A stretch of DNA of 41,406 nt, from NCBI GenBank assembly GCA_020635695.1, contig JACJZH010000016.1, positions 1 through 41,406 on the forward strand. The letters run 5' to 3'. Each line of letters begins with the position of its first letter. Within the stretch, counting starts at the first letter, position 1. Below the pieces are notes generated by a model. That model did no database searches. It was not told the origin of the DNA and saw only the letters and a program-made list of their open reading frames with translations. The position numbers were made by a program, and so were the translations under genes. Shown here in pieces: positions 24,734 to 32,977 of this stretch. Source of the stretch: Flavobacteriales bacterium (GTDB lineage Bacteria > Bacteroidota > Bacteroidia > Flavobacteriales_F > PHOS-HE28).

Positions 24734-27034
24734 TCAGAATTCGATGCGGTAGCTCAGGTTCGGGATCAGGCCGAGCTGGTACTTGGTCACCACCTCGCCC
24801 TTGCGTTGGTCGTAGTACTTGAAGGCCTCGTTCTGCATGCCGGTGGCGTTCTGCAGGTCCAGCGCCCACATGCCGGTGCGGCCCTTGCGATCGGTCTTCA
24901 GGTACACCCGAAGGTCCAGCCGGAAGGTGCCGTTCAATTGCTGGGACCAAGGTTCTCCGGCATAGACGAAATCGCGCCGCTCCACGACAAAAGGCGTGTA
25001 GCGCAGACCCCCCGCTGCGGTCACCCGTCCCGATACCCCCCAGGTCCGGACCTTGCCGTCACCCTCCTTCGCCCATTCCTTGCCCGCCAGCAGGTTCGCC
25101 TGGTACTGGCCGTTCCAGCGGGAAGGGTCGTTGTTCTCTCCATAGCGGCTGTCGTACCACGTACCGTTCAGCTGGTAGAAGAACGCCCGGGCGAAGTGAT
25201 GGTCCACGGTGAGCTCCACACCGGTGTTGGTCGCTTCGCTCCGATCCACCAGCAGAGAGCCACTTGTCTGGTCCCAAGCATTCACCTGAGCGCTCGTCCG
25301 CTCCAGGTCCGGAAGGTCCCCCACGGGCGGGCTGCTCGGCACATCCTCCAAGCGCTGGTGGTAGACCTCCACGTGTACGTTCAACCGCCCGTTCACCGAA
25401 TGGTCATAACCCAGTACCACGTCCTGACTGCGCCAAAGACCGACCGCCTCGTTCGAGCCCAGGTCGGATCCCAGCATGCGCATGATGTGGTGCCAGGGCA
25501 GCATGCTGCGCTGTCCCGCGCTCAGGGCGATGCGCCTTCCTTTGCGCAGCTGCCAACCCAGCGCCGCGCGCGGCTCCAGGGCTTCACTGCCGTTGAAGGT
25601 GAAGTGCGCATAGCCCATGCCCAGTTCCGCGGTGAGCCGCTCGGTGACCGACCATCGGGCGTTGGCGTAGGGTCTTAGGAGCCAGCCATCCGTGCGTTCG
25701 TCCAACAGGTTCACCATGTCCCGCTTCATCGCGGAGGCGCCCACGGTCCAGCGCAACCGCGCGCTGGCGACACCGTCATAGGCGGCCACCACGCTCAGCT
25801 TGCTCTCGCTCAGGTCGGCCTGCAGCGTATCGATCGCGCTGCCATCGGGATCGAAGCGCACCTCCTCCCGGTCCTGCTCGGTGGAGGAGAGCAGTACGGT
25901 ACTGCGGAAAGTGCCGCGTTCCCCCGCAGGAAGCCGAAGTGTGCCACCAACCGCTCCGGTGCGGCCGGTGTAGGTGATGTCGGAACCGTCCTTGTCGAAT
26001 TCCCAGTCGGCGGTGTCCTCCTTCGCCTCGAACACGTTGCTGCTGGTGCCGCCCAACCCGAACACGCGGAACTCGCCACCCTTCCGGAAGGGCAGGGCCA
26101 CATGGAACGAGAGGTCCTGGAAGGTGATGGCCTCGTCGCCCAGGTCAACGCCCATGGCGCTGAGGATGCCCAGCGTGGAATAGCGGTAGTTCACCAGGTA
26201 GGAGGACCTGCCGCCGGCCCGGAAAGGTCCCTCCGTGCTCAGGTCGATGCCGATGAGCCCGGCCTGCGCGGTCCACTCCTGACCCGTGGTGCTACCCCGG
26301 CGCAGGCCCATGTCCAGCACCCCACCGAAGGCATTGCTCCGTTCGATCGGCAGGGTGCCGGTGAGCAGGCGCGAAGGACCCAGCATCTGCGCGCTCAGGA
26401 TGTTCACCCCGCCGCCGCTGAGCATGGGCAGGTCGCTCGCCGTGCCCGCGTTGCTCAGGTGGTTGGGGCTCACCATCTCCGCGCCTTCCAGCACGTAGTT
26501 GGTGGCGTTGGGGCTGGTGCCGCGCACCACCAGGTGGTTCGCCTGATCGTTGGGCGTGACCACCCCCGCGAAGGTGCCCGCCACGCGGGTGGGGTCGTAG
26601 AACACGGCGGGATAGCGCAGGCCCTGTTCCACCGTGATGGCCCGGCTGCCCATGGGCGTGGGATCGGTGCGGGCCAGCGCGCTCACCGTGAAGCCTTCGA
26701 GCGCCACGGACGAGGCTTCCAGGGCCACCTGCTGCACGGCGACCTTGCCGGCGCGCAACCAGAGGTCGGGCACCTCCACCGTGCCGTAGCCCACGAACTG
26801 CACGCGCAGGGTATGATAGCCCACCGGGCCTTCCAGGCGGAAAAGGCCAGCACTGTCGGTGGACGTTCCCACCGCGGGGTCCGTCCCGACCAGCATCACC
26901 GTGGCACCTGGCAGGGCGGACCCCGTGGCGGCATCGGTCACCTGGCCTCGCACCACCGCCGTGGGGGTCTGTGCCGCCAGCATCGCGGGCAGGACCAGCG
27001 CCGGCAGGAACGTGAAGCTGTACAACGAACGCAT
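24734..27034 (-). CDS. TonB-dependent outer-membrane receptor with CarboxypepD_reg-like N-domain
   Basis: 766 residues. Signal peptide (first ~21 residues, ending AMLAAQ), then a beta-sandwich carboxypeptidase-regulatory-like domain (about 25-115; VVRGQVTDAATGSALPGATV), a plug domain (about 120-235; LVVRGTSPNATNYVLEGAEM) and a 22-strand-type barrel to the C-terminal SYRIEF, an aromatic end typical of outer-membrane proteins. Imports an unknown substrate using TonB energy; no SusD partner is adjacent, so it is not a classical polysaccharide-utilisation pair. A GAACTTCG box (27049-27042) lies seven bases before the start. Divergent from the aldehyde dehydrogenase gene. Confidence 0.9.
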   Translation of the reverse strand: MRSLYSFTFLPALVLPAMLAAQTPTAVVRGQVTDAATGSALPGATVMLVGTDPAVGTSTDSAGLFRLEGPVGYHTLRVQFVGYGTVEVPDLWLRAGKVAVQQVALEASSVALEGFTVSALARTDPTPMGSRAITVEQGLRYPAVFYDPTRVAGTFAGVVTPNDQANHLVVRGTSPNATNYVLEGAEMVSPNHLSNAGTASDLPMLSGGGVNILSAQMLGPSRLLTGTLPIERSNAFGGVLDMGLRRGSTTGQEWTAQAGLIGIDLSTEGPFRAGGRSSYLVNYRYSTLGILSAMGVDLGDEAITFQDLSFHVALPFRKGGEFRVFGLGGTSSNVFEAKEDTADWEFDKDGSDITYTGRTGAVGGTLRLPAGERGTFRSTVLLSSTEQDREEVRFDPDGSAIDTLQADLSESKLSVVAAYDGVASARLRWTVGASAMKRDMVNLLDERTDGWLLRPYANARWSVTERLTAELGMGYAHFTFNGSEALEPRAALGWQLRKGRRIALSAGQRSMLPWHHIMRMLGSDLGSNEAVGLWRSQDVVLGYDHSVNGRLNVHVEVYHQRLEDVPSSPPVGDLPDLERTSAQVNAWDQTSGSLLVDRSEATNTGVELTVDHHFARAFFYQLNGTWYDSRYGENNDPSRWNGQYQANLLAGKEWAKEGDGKVRTWGVSGRVTAAGGLRYTPFVVERRDFVYAGEPWSQQLNGTFRLDLRVYLKTDRKGRTGMWALDLQNATGMQNEAFKYYDQRKGEVVTKYQLGLIPNLSYRIEF

Positions 27035-27123
27035 CGCGACGCGAAGTTCCGATCGATGAGCGTGCGGATGGCGGCAGGGAGCCAGGCTTCACGAACCAAC
27101 GATCCTTGATGAACGGACCGGGG

Positions 27124-27131
27124 TACCTTCG
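27124..27131 (+). promoter_or_regulatory. -7 box TACCTTCG for the aldehyde dehydrogenase gene
   Basis: Seven of eight match to TAnnTTTG, ending nine bases before the ATG at 27141. Confidence 0.5.
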
Positions 27132-27140
27132 TGGGCGACC

Positions 27141-28583
27141 ATGGAACGCATCCTGAACCTGATCGACGGCCGGCTGCAGCCCCCTGCGGGCGATGCCTGG
27201 CTGGACGTGCATGCCCCGGCCACCGGCACCGTGCACGCGCACCTGCCGGATTCCGACGCCGCCGATGTGCAGGCCGCGGTCGACGCCGCCATGCATGCCT
27301 TTCCCGGTTGGGTGGCGCTCGGACGCGAAGGGCGCAGCCGGGTGATCCTGCGTCTCGCCGAACTGATCGAGCGGGACCTGGAGCGCTTCGCCGAGGCCGA
27401 ATCACTGGACAACGGCAAGCCGGTACACCTGGCGCGCGAGGTGGACATTCCCCGGGCGGTGGCCAACTTCCGCTTCTTCGCCACGGCCATCCTGCACTTC
27501 GCCAGCGAGGCGCACCTGATGGACGACATCGCGGTGAACTACACCGACCGCCAGCCGATCGGGGTGGTGGGCTGCATCAGTCCCTGGAACCTCCCACTGT
27601 ACCTCTTCACCTGGAAGATCGCACCGGCCCTGGCGGCCGGCAACACCGTGGTGGCCAAACCCTCCGAGGTCACCCCCTACACCGCGTACCTGATGAGCCG
27701 GCTGTGCGAGGAGGCCGGCATGCCTCCGGGGGTGCTCAACATCGTGCATGGCACGGGCCCGCGCGTCGGGGCCGCGATCACCGCGCATCCGGACATCCAT
27801 GCCATCTCCTTCACCGGCGGTACGCGCACCGGGCAGGAGATCGCGCGCACGGCGGCACCCATGTTCAAGAAGCTGAGCCTGGAGCTGGGCGGCAAGAACC
27901 CGGTGCTGATCTTCGACGATTGCGACTTCGAGGCCATGCTGCGGACCACCGTGCGCAGCAGCTTCCGCAACCAGGGGCAGATCTGCCTCTGCGGTTCGCG
28001 CATCCTGATCCAGCGCGGCATCTACGACCGCTTCCGCGATGCCTTCGTGGAGCGGGTGAAGGCCCTGAAGGTGGGCGACCCCAAGGACCCCGCCAGCGAC
28101 CTGGGCGCCGTGGTGAGCGAGCCGCACATGGAGAAGGTCCTGAGCTACGTGGACCTGGCGCGGGAGGAAGGCGGCACCGTGCTCTGTGGTGGAGAACGCG
28201 TGCGTCTGGACGGCGAGCTGGCCGATGGCTGGTTCATCTCCCCCACCGTGATCGAAGGACTGGGACCGGCCTGCCGGACCAACCAGGAGGAGATCTTCGG
28301 ACCGGTCGTCACGCTGATGCCCTTCGACACCGAGGAGGAGGCGCTGGCCATGGCCAACAGCACGCCCTACGGACTGGCCTCCGTGCTGTGGACGCAGGAC
28401 GTGAAGCGGGCGCACCGGCTGGCGCGTCAGTTGCAGGCCGGCATCGTGTGGGTGAACTGTTGGATGGTGCGCGACCTGCGCACGCCCTTCGGCGGCATGA
28501 AGAGCTCGGGCGTGGGCCGTGAGGGCGGGTTCGAGGCGCTGCGCTTCTTCACCGAGGCGAAGAACGTCTGCGTGCGGCTCTGA
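27141..28583 (+). CDS. Aldehyde dehydrogenase, 2-aminomuconate/2-hydroxymuconate semialdehyde type
   Basis: 480 residues, normal for an NAD(P)-dependent aldehyde dehydrogenase. Catalytic E248 (LELGGKNP) and C282 (GQICLCG) have the standard spacing of 34. The C-terminal signature WVNCWMVRDLRTPFGG is characteristic of the ALDH8/2-aminomuconate semialdehyde group. With ACMSD and 3-hydroxyanthranilate dioxygenase in the same window, oxidation of 2-aminomuconate semialdehyde is the likely reaction (NbaE role). It lies 12 kb from those genes and on the other strand, so it is not in their operon. Stop is four bases from an opposing small frame. Confidence 0.88.
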   Translation: MERILNLIDGRLQPPAGDAWLDVHAPATGTVHAHLPDSDAADVQAAVDAAMHAFPGWVALGREGRSRVILRLAELIERDLERFAEAESLDNGKPVHLAREVDIPRAVANFRFFATAILHFASEAHLMDDIAVNYTDRQPIGVVGCISPWNLPLYLFTWKIAPALAAGNTVVAKPSEVTPYTAYLMSRLCEEAGMPPGVLNIVHGTGPRVGAAITAHPDIHAISFTGGTRTGQEIARTAAPMFKKLSLELGGKNPVLIFDDCDFEAMLRTTVRSSFRNQGQICLCGSRILIQRGIYDRFRDAFVERVKALKVGDPKDPASDLGAVVSEPHMEKVLSYVDLAREEGGTVLCGGERVRLDGELADGWFISPTVIEGLGPACRTNQEEIFGPVVTLMPFDTEEEALAMANSTPYGLASVLWTQDVKRAHRLARQLQAGIVWVNCWMVRDLRTPFGGMKSSGVGREGGFEALRFFTEAKNVCVRL

Positions 28584-28587
28584 GGGC

Positions 28588-28704
28588 TCAGTGCACCGAG
28601 TGTCGGTCCTTCATCCCATTGGTGAAGAACCAACCGAAACGGTCATCGAACCAGAGCTCGAAGCGCTCGAGCGTTTCCAGGAGAAGGGCGAAAAGGCGGG
28701 TCAT
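28588..28704 (-). CDS. Candidate 38-residue protein downstream of the SiaB-like gene
   Basis: A short frame from ATG 28704, 77 bases after the SiaB-like stop. Its residues are strongly patterned: hydrophobic N-terminal half (MTRLFALLLETLERF), then ELWFDDRFGWFFTNGMK, a very aromatic stretch unlike random GC-rich translation. The frame is open further upstream, with GTG at 28731 as another possible start. No known family is assigned. It fills the gap between two convergent genes, and its stop is four bases from the aldehyde dehydrogenase stop. It may be a membrane-peripheral small protein expressed with the SiaB-like gene. Confidence 0.4.
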   Translation of the reverse strand: MTRLFALLLETLERFELWFDDRFGWFFTNGMKDRHSVH

Positions 28705-28781
28705 TCCGAAGCAGGTCTGCAGGGATAACACCCAACCGCGGCCGATCCGTATGCCGGGCCGGAAAAAGCCCTGGTCGGAGG

Positions 28782-29846
28782 TCAGATGACCGCCTGCAGC
28801 CGCACGCTGGTCCTGCCGGCCTTTTCCTCACCCACCTCGAGGGCCAGCGCGTCCTGGGCGTGCCTGGCCAGGTCCAACGCCGCGAAACCGCCCGACCCCA
28901 CACCCTTGGCTTCGCCGAGCATGGCCTTGCGGTAGCGCTGGCGCAAGGCCACTTGGTCCAGTCCATTGAGCACGTCCAGTTCTGCCTGGAGCTCCAGGGC
29001 GCGTGGCGTGGAGAGCGCACACTCGAGATCGAGCAGCAGGTCGCCCTCCCCTTGTGCCAGGGACAAACCCTGCCGATCCACGTCCGCGCCATCCTCGCAC
29101 ATCGAGCCCATCAGGTCCGCCGCCGCCAGAAAGGCCTGTCGGCGGGCGTCCCCCCTGCCGTCCAGGTCCAGGTCCTCGGTCAGCATCTTCTGGACCGCGT
29201 CCAGCACCACCGGCGATCCGGGCCTGCGCAGGTGCATGATCAGGCGTTGCCGTTCCACCCCGGCGTAGAGCGCTTCCAGGGCGTCCAGCGCCTGTCCGGC
29301 GTTCTCCTCCGCGACATCACCCAGCACCACCTCCAGGAAGAACAGGGGCGTGCCGTCCGCCCGGTTGGCGATGCGATGCCGGAGCCCGTGTCCCGAACGC
29401 CGCGCCATCTCGATCAGACCAAGCCCCGCCCCGCCGCGCTGACTGCGCACGTTGTCGCTGAGCCGTTCCAGGAACATGCGTTTCAACATGGGGGCATCGG
29501 CTTCCGCGATCCGCTCCAGCAGCTCGTCCAGCGCCGGCTCCTCACCCGGCAGCATGGGGTTCACGGCCGACACGGAGACACGGCCCGGCCGGCTCCGCAC
29601 CACGAAGAGGCAGCGCTCATCATCCGACCTCCGAGCCCGGTGCCGCAGGATGTTCTGGAAGGCCTCCACCATGATGAAGGCCAGTTTGTTCCGTCGTCCC
29701 TGGCCTTGTTCCCCCCGCCGGAGCAGTTCCTCTCCCAGGGTGATCAGGTGCGGGGTCTGCCCATCATGGAACCGGCCGCTGTAGAGGAACACGGTTCCAT
29801 CGCCCGCAAAGGCGCCGACCGGAATATGGGCGGGCGAAGGGTCCAT
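28782..29846 (-). CDS. SiaB-like (DUF6272) protein with apparent duplicated ATPase domain
   Basis: 354 residues from ATG 29846, supported by TATCTTTG 13 bases upstream; an upstream in-frame extension to 29918 is discounted. Residues 1-170 match the SiaB/DUF6272 type of GHKL kinase-like domain: N-box-like E61, Q64-N65 and R68-H69 (EAFQNILRH) and a glycine loop RGGAGLGLIEMARRSG at 136-151. Residues about 190-354 look like a second, decayed copy: RRQAFLAAADLMG stands where the N-box should be, and GVGSGGFAALDLARHAQD (about 315-332) mirrors the glycine loop. In Pseudomonas, SiaB kinase acts on SiaC to tune cyclic-di-GMP synthesis and aggregation; no SiaC is visible here. Divergent from the HD-polyphosphate kinase fusion. 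Confidence 0.72.
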   Translation of the reverse strand: MDPSPAHIPVGAFAGDGTVFLYSGRFHDGQTPHLITLGEELLRRGEQGQGRRNKLAFIMVEAFQNILRHRARRSDDERCLFVVRSRPGRVSVSAVNPMLPGEEPALDELLERIAEADAPMLKRMFLERLSDNVRSQRGGAGLGLIEMARRSGHGLRHRIANRADGTPLFFLEVVLGDVAEENAGQALDALEALYAGVERQRLIMHLRRPGSPVVLDAVQKMLTEDLDLDGRGDARRQAFLAAADLMGSMCEDGADVDRQGLSLAQGEGDLLLDLECALSTPRALELQAELDVLNGLDQVALRQRYRKAMLGEAKGVGSGGFAALDLARHAQDALALEVGEEKAGRTSVRLQAVI

Positions 29847-29859
29847 GCGCCGTCGCGTC

Positions 29860-29867
29860 CAAAGATA
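29860..29867 (-). promoter_or_regulatory. -7 box TATCTTTG for the SiaB-like gene
   Basis: Exact TAnnTTTG on the minus strand, 13 bases before the ATG at 29846. Back to back with the promoter box of the kinase fusion 35 bases away. Confidence 0.6.
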
Positions 29868-29902
29868 GCCGCGCTGGGAAGCCACGGCTGGCAAGGCCTG
29901 CC

Positions 29903-29910
29903 TACTTTTG
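29903..29910 (+). promoter_or_regulatory. -7 box TACTTTTG for the HD-polyphosphate kinase gene
   Basis: Exact TAnnTTTG match six bases before ATG 29917. It overlaps the alternative TTG start at 29908, which argues for the ATG. Confidence 0.6.
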
Positions 29911-29916
29911 AGCGGC

Positions 29917-32607
29917 ATGCCGGGGATCGATCAACGCGTGGTGGAGAAGGCCCGCCTGCATGTGCGCAGGAGCATGCGGTCCCTGCCGAAGCACCTGCAC
30001 TTCCACGACCTGGAGCACACGCTGTCCGTCACCCGCACGGCCCTGGCCATCGGGCAGGCCATGGGCTGCACCCCGGAGGAGCTGATGCTGTTGGAGGTGG
30101 CCGCGCTCTTCCACGACACCGGGTACCTGCGCCTGCATGCCGGGCATGAGGATGAAAGCGCATCGATGGCCGCCACCTTCCTGCGCCGCGAAGGAGTGGC
30201 CGAACGGGATGTGGACCGGGTGCGTCGCCTGATCCTGGCCACGCGCTACGACGCATCACCACGGAGCACCTTGCAACGGATCCTGCGCGATGCCGACAGT
30301 GCCAAGGCCGGACAAGTGGATTTCGATGAATGGTCCGAACGCCTCCGGCGCGAACTGGAGCATGTGCGGGAAAGACCGCTCAGCGATGCCGAATGGGCGG
30401 CCGAGAACCTGGCCTACCTGGAGAACCACCGCTTCCACACGGAACATGCCCGCAAGCGCTACGGGCGGCAGCGCCGGCTGAACCTGGAGCGGGTCCGGAA
30501 ACGGGTGCACGCCCCGGACAGCGCGCCACCGCTGCACCAGCTGTCCCGGGTGCGCTTCAACGACCGCGACCTCAGCTGGCTTTCCTTCAACGAACGGGTG
30601 CTCCAGGAGGCGGTGGACCCCAAGGTGCCCCTCCTGGAACGCGTGAAGTTCCTGGGCATCTTCAGCAACAACCTGGACGAGTTCTACCGCGTGCGCGTGG
30701 CCAGCCTGCGAAGCCTGGCCAAGCTGGGCAAACGCGACCGGGGCGCCCTGTCCATCGCACCGGAAAAGCTGGTCCAGAAGATCAACGCCAAGGCCCTGGG
30801 CCAGCAACAGCGCTTCGGCGCCCTGTACCGGAACGAACTGCTGCCCGCCCTGCAACGGCATGGCATCCGGATCCGGGGCGTGGACGACCTGAACGCCAAG
30901 CAGCTGAAGGCGGTGCAGCGCCATTACGCGGAGGCCGTGATGCCCCTGCTCCACACCGCCGCCGTCCGGCCGGGCAATGCCCCGTTCATCGAGGACCGCA
31001 AGCTGTACCTGGTCTGCCGGATCCGCCCCAAGGGCAAGAAGCGCGCCCGGCTGGTGCTGCTGAACGTGCCCAGCGACGTCCTCGGACGCTTCGTGCGCCT
31101 GCCCTCGGCCAAGGGGAAGGACGACCTCATCTTCCTGGACGATGTGATCCGGCTCAGCCTCAAACAGCTCTTCAGCGGCCACAAGATCCTGGACTGCCAT
31201 GCGGTGAAGCTGAGCCGCGATGCCGAGCTGTACCTGGACGAGGAGTTCACCGGCACCATGGTGGACAAGGTGCGCAAGAGCCTGCGCAAACGGCAGACCG
31301 GCGTGCCGGCGCGCTTCCTCTACGATCAGGACATGCCCCGCACCACCCTGCGCGCCTTGCGCGATCTGCTGGGCCTGAAGAAGGAGGACCTCGTGGCCGG
31401 AGGCCGCTACCACAACTTCAGCGACCTGCTGGCCCTGCCCGTGAAGGGGCATGCCTCCCTGCGCGACCCGGTCCGCCCGCCGGTGGAACATCCCCGCATG
31501 CGGCCCGGGCGGGACCTGTTCCGGACCATTTCGGAGGGCGACCTCCTGCTGCATTTCCCCTACCACGACTTCTCCCACATCGTGCAGTGGCTGGAACAGG
31601 CCGCTGACGACCCGCAGGTGCGGCACATCGCCATCTCCCTGTACCGCGTGGCTTCGGGCTCACGGGTGTGCAAGGCGTTGCTGAAGGCCCTGGCGAACGG
31701 GGTGCGCGTCACCGTGTTCGTGGAGGTGCAGGCCCGCTTCGATGAGCGCAGCAACCTGGAGTGGGGCGAGCGGCTGGAGGCCGCCGGCGCACAGGTGCTG
31801 TACAGCTATGAACGGTTGAAGGTGCATGCCAAGCTGCTGCTCGTGGAGCGGCGGGAGCAGGGCCGCCTGCGTCGGTACGCCTACCTGGGCACCGGCAACT
31901 TCCACGAAGGCACCGCCCGCCTCTACGTGGACTCCGCCCTGCTCACCGCCAGGCCCGCCATCACCGCGGAAGTGCAGGAGGTGTTCCGGCACCTGGCCGA
32001 TCGCGGCCACCGTCCCGCGCTGAAACACCTCCTCATGGCCCCCTCGGGGTTGCGCAGCGGGGTGGAGGCCCTGATCGACCGGGAGATCGAACATGCCCTC
32101 AACGGCCGGGCCGCCGGCATCCTGCTGAAGCTGAACAGCCTGGAGGACCAGGCGCTGGTGCGCAAGCTCTACGACGCCAGCACCGCAGGGGTGGAGGTCC
32201 GGCTGATCATCCGGGGCATCTGCTGCATCGTGCCTGGCATCAAGGGCATGAGCGAGCGCATCCGGGGGATCAGCATCGTGGACCGCTACCTGGAGCACAC
32301 CCGGGCCTACGTCTTCACCAACGGTGGCCGGGTGGAGGCCTACCTGGCCTCGGCCGATTGGATGGAACGCAACATGGACCGGCGGGTGGAGGTGGCCTTC
32401 CCCCTGCTGGACCCCACCGTGAAACAGGAGCTGCTGGACTTCCTGGAGCTGCAGTGGCGGGACAACGTGAAGGCCCGCGTCCTGGATGCCGGGCTCACCA
32501 ATGCCTACGTGGCCCGCCCACCCGGTGCCCCCGCCGTGCGGGCACAGGAGGCCGTGCGCCAATTGCTCGGCGGGACGAACGGTTCATCAGGAAAAAAGCG
32601 GAATTGA
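29917..32607 (+). CDS. ppk1: HD-domain phosphohydrolase fused to polyphosphate kinase 1
   Basis: 896 residues from ATG 29917. Residues 1-200 form an HD domain: H30/H34 (HFHDLEHT), the H66-D67 pair (LFHDTGYL), a GHEDES segment and D125/D127 (RDADSAK). Residues from about 205 are a full-length PPK1: LSWLSFNERVLQEA, NNLDEFYRVR, then the phosphohistidine H637 (KVHAK) and H794 (YLEHTR), spaced 157 exactly as H435 and H592 in the E. coli enzyme. The position of E. coli H454 is tyrosine (Y656, YAYLGTGN). PPK1 makes polyphosphate from ATP reversibly; the HD part suggests hydrolysis of a nucleotide, alarmone or polyphosphate, which is inference. HD residues look intact. Divergent neighbour is the SiaB-like gene. 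Confidence 0.9.
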   Translation: MPGIDQRVVEKARLHVRRSMRSLPKHLHFHDLEHTLSVTRTALAIGQAMGCTPEELMLLEVAALFHDTGYLRLHAGHEDESASMAATFLRREGVAERDVDRVRRLILATRYDASPRSTLQRILRDADSAKAGQVDFDEWSERLRRELEHVRERPLSDAEWAAENLAYLENHRFHTEHARKRYGRQRRLNLERVRKRVHAPDSAPPLHQLSRVRFNDRDLSWLSFNERVLQEAVDPKVPLLERVKFLGIFSNNLDEFYRVRVASLRSLAKLGKRDRGALSIAPEKLVQKINAKALGQQQRFGALYRNELLPALQRHGIRIRGVDDLNAKQLKAVQRHYAEAVMPLLHTAAVRPGNAPFIEDRKLYLVCRIRPKGKKRARLVLLNVPSDVLGRFVRLPSAKGKDDLIFLDDVIRLSLKQLFSGHKILDCHAVKLSRDAELYLDEEFTGTMVDKVRKSLRKRQTGVPARFLYDQDMPRTTLRALRDLLGLKKEDLVAGGRYHNFSDLLALPVKGHASLRDPVRPPVEHPRMRPGRDLFRTISEGDLLLHFPYHDFSHIVQWLEQAADDPQVRHIAISLYRVASGSRVCKALLKALANGVRVTVFVEVQARFDERSNLEWGERLEAAGAQVLYSYERLKVHAKLLLVERREQGRLRRYAYLGTGNFHEGTARLYVDSALLTARPAITAEVQEVFRHLADRGHRPALKHLLMAPSGLRSGVEALIDREIEHALNGRAAGILLKLNSLEDQALVRKLYDASTAGVEVRLIIRGICCIVPGIKGMSERIRGISIVDRYLEHTRAYVFTNGGRVEAYLASADWMERNMDRRVEVAFPLLDPTVKQELLDFLELQWRDNVKARVLDAGLTNAYVARPPGAPAVRAQEAVRQLLGGTNGSSGKKRN

Positions 32608-32977
32608 TGGGGCCTGAGTTGAAGATCATCGGATCTTCTCCTAACTTGGCCGGAGCTGAAAGGGAGGGGGGCGGCCTTGCCCTACTTACCTACAGAGACG
32701 AAGATCCGAAGCAGGTCCTGAGTGTTCCGAAAACCCTGGCCTCCCCCCTCTACCTTTCAATGTCCTTCTCTCAAAGAGCGTGCCGGAAGATCCGGCCCTG
32801 ACAAAGGAACCGCACGTTCGGTCCCTTTCGTATTCCGTTAACAAAGATCCACAGTTGGATCCGAGGGGGTCGGATGACTTTCCCCTGATTATCAACAGGT
32901 TTATTCACCCTTTGTTACAGGGTGTCGACCAACGGGGCCCACGGGCGCACGAACGGCACATGCCGCCCGTCGGAGCT
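32608..32977. other. AT-richer intergenic region with DnaA-box-like 9-mers
   Basis: This 370-base gap between convergent genes holds no convincing gene. A 64-codon frame (32607-32801) overlaps the kinase stop but shows no recognisable features. The stretch 32821-32920 is about 46% G+C, far below its surroundings. It contains three same-strand 9-mers near the DnaA consensus TTATnCACA: AGATCCACA (32845), TTATCAACA (32889) and TTATTCACC (32901), plus the small hairpin GATCCA-CAGT-TGGATC at 32846-32861. A TAACTTGG box is at 32642. An origin-like region, a small RNA or an old gene remnant are all possible. Confidence 0.4.

Noticed and set aside
32607..32801. A 64-codon frame whose ATG overlaps the polyphosphate kinase stop
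   Set aside because: No recognisable motif, signal peptide or coding-like pattern; kept only as a possibility in the intergenic note.
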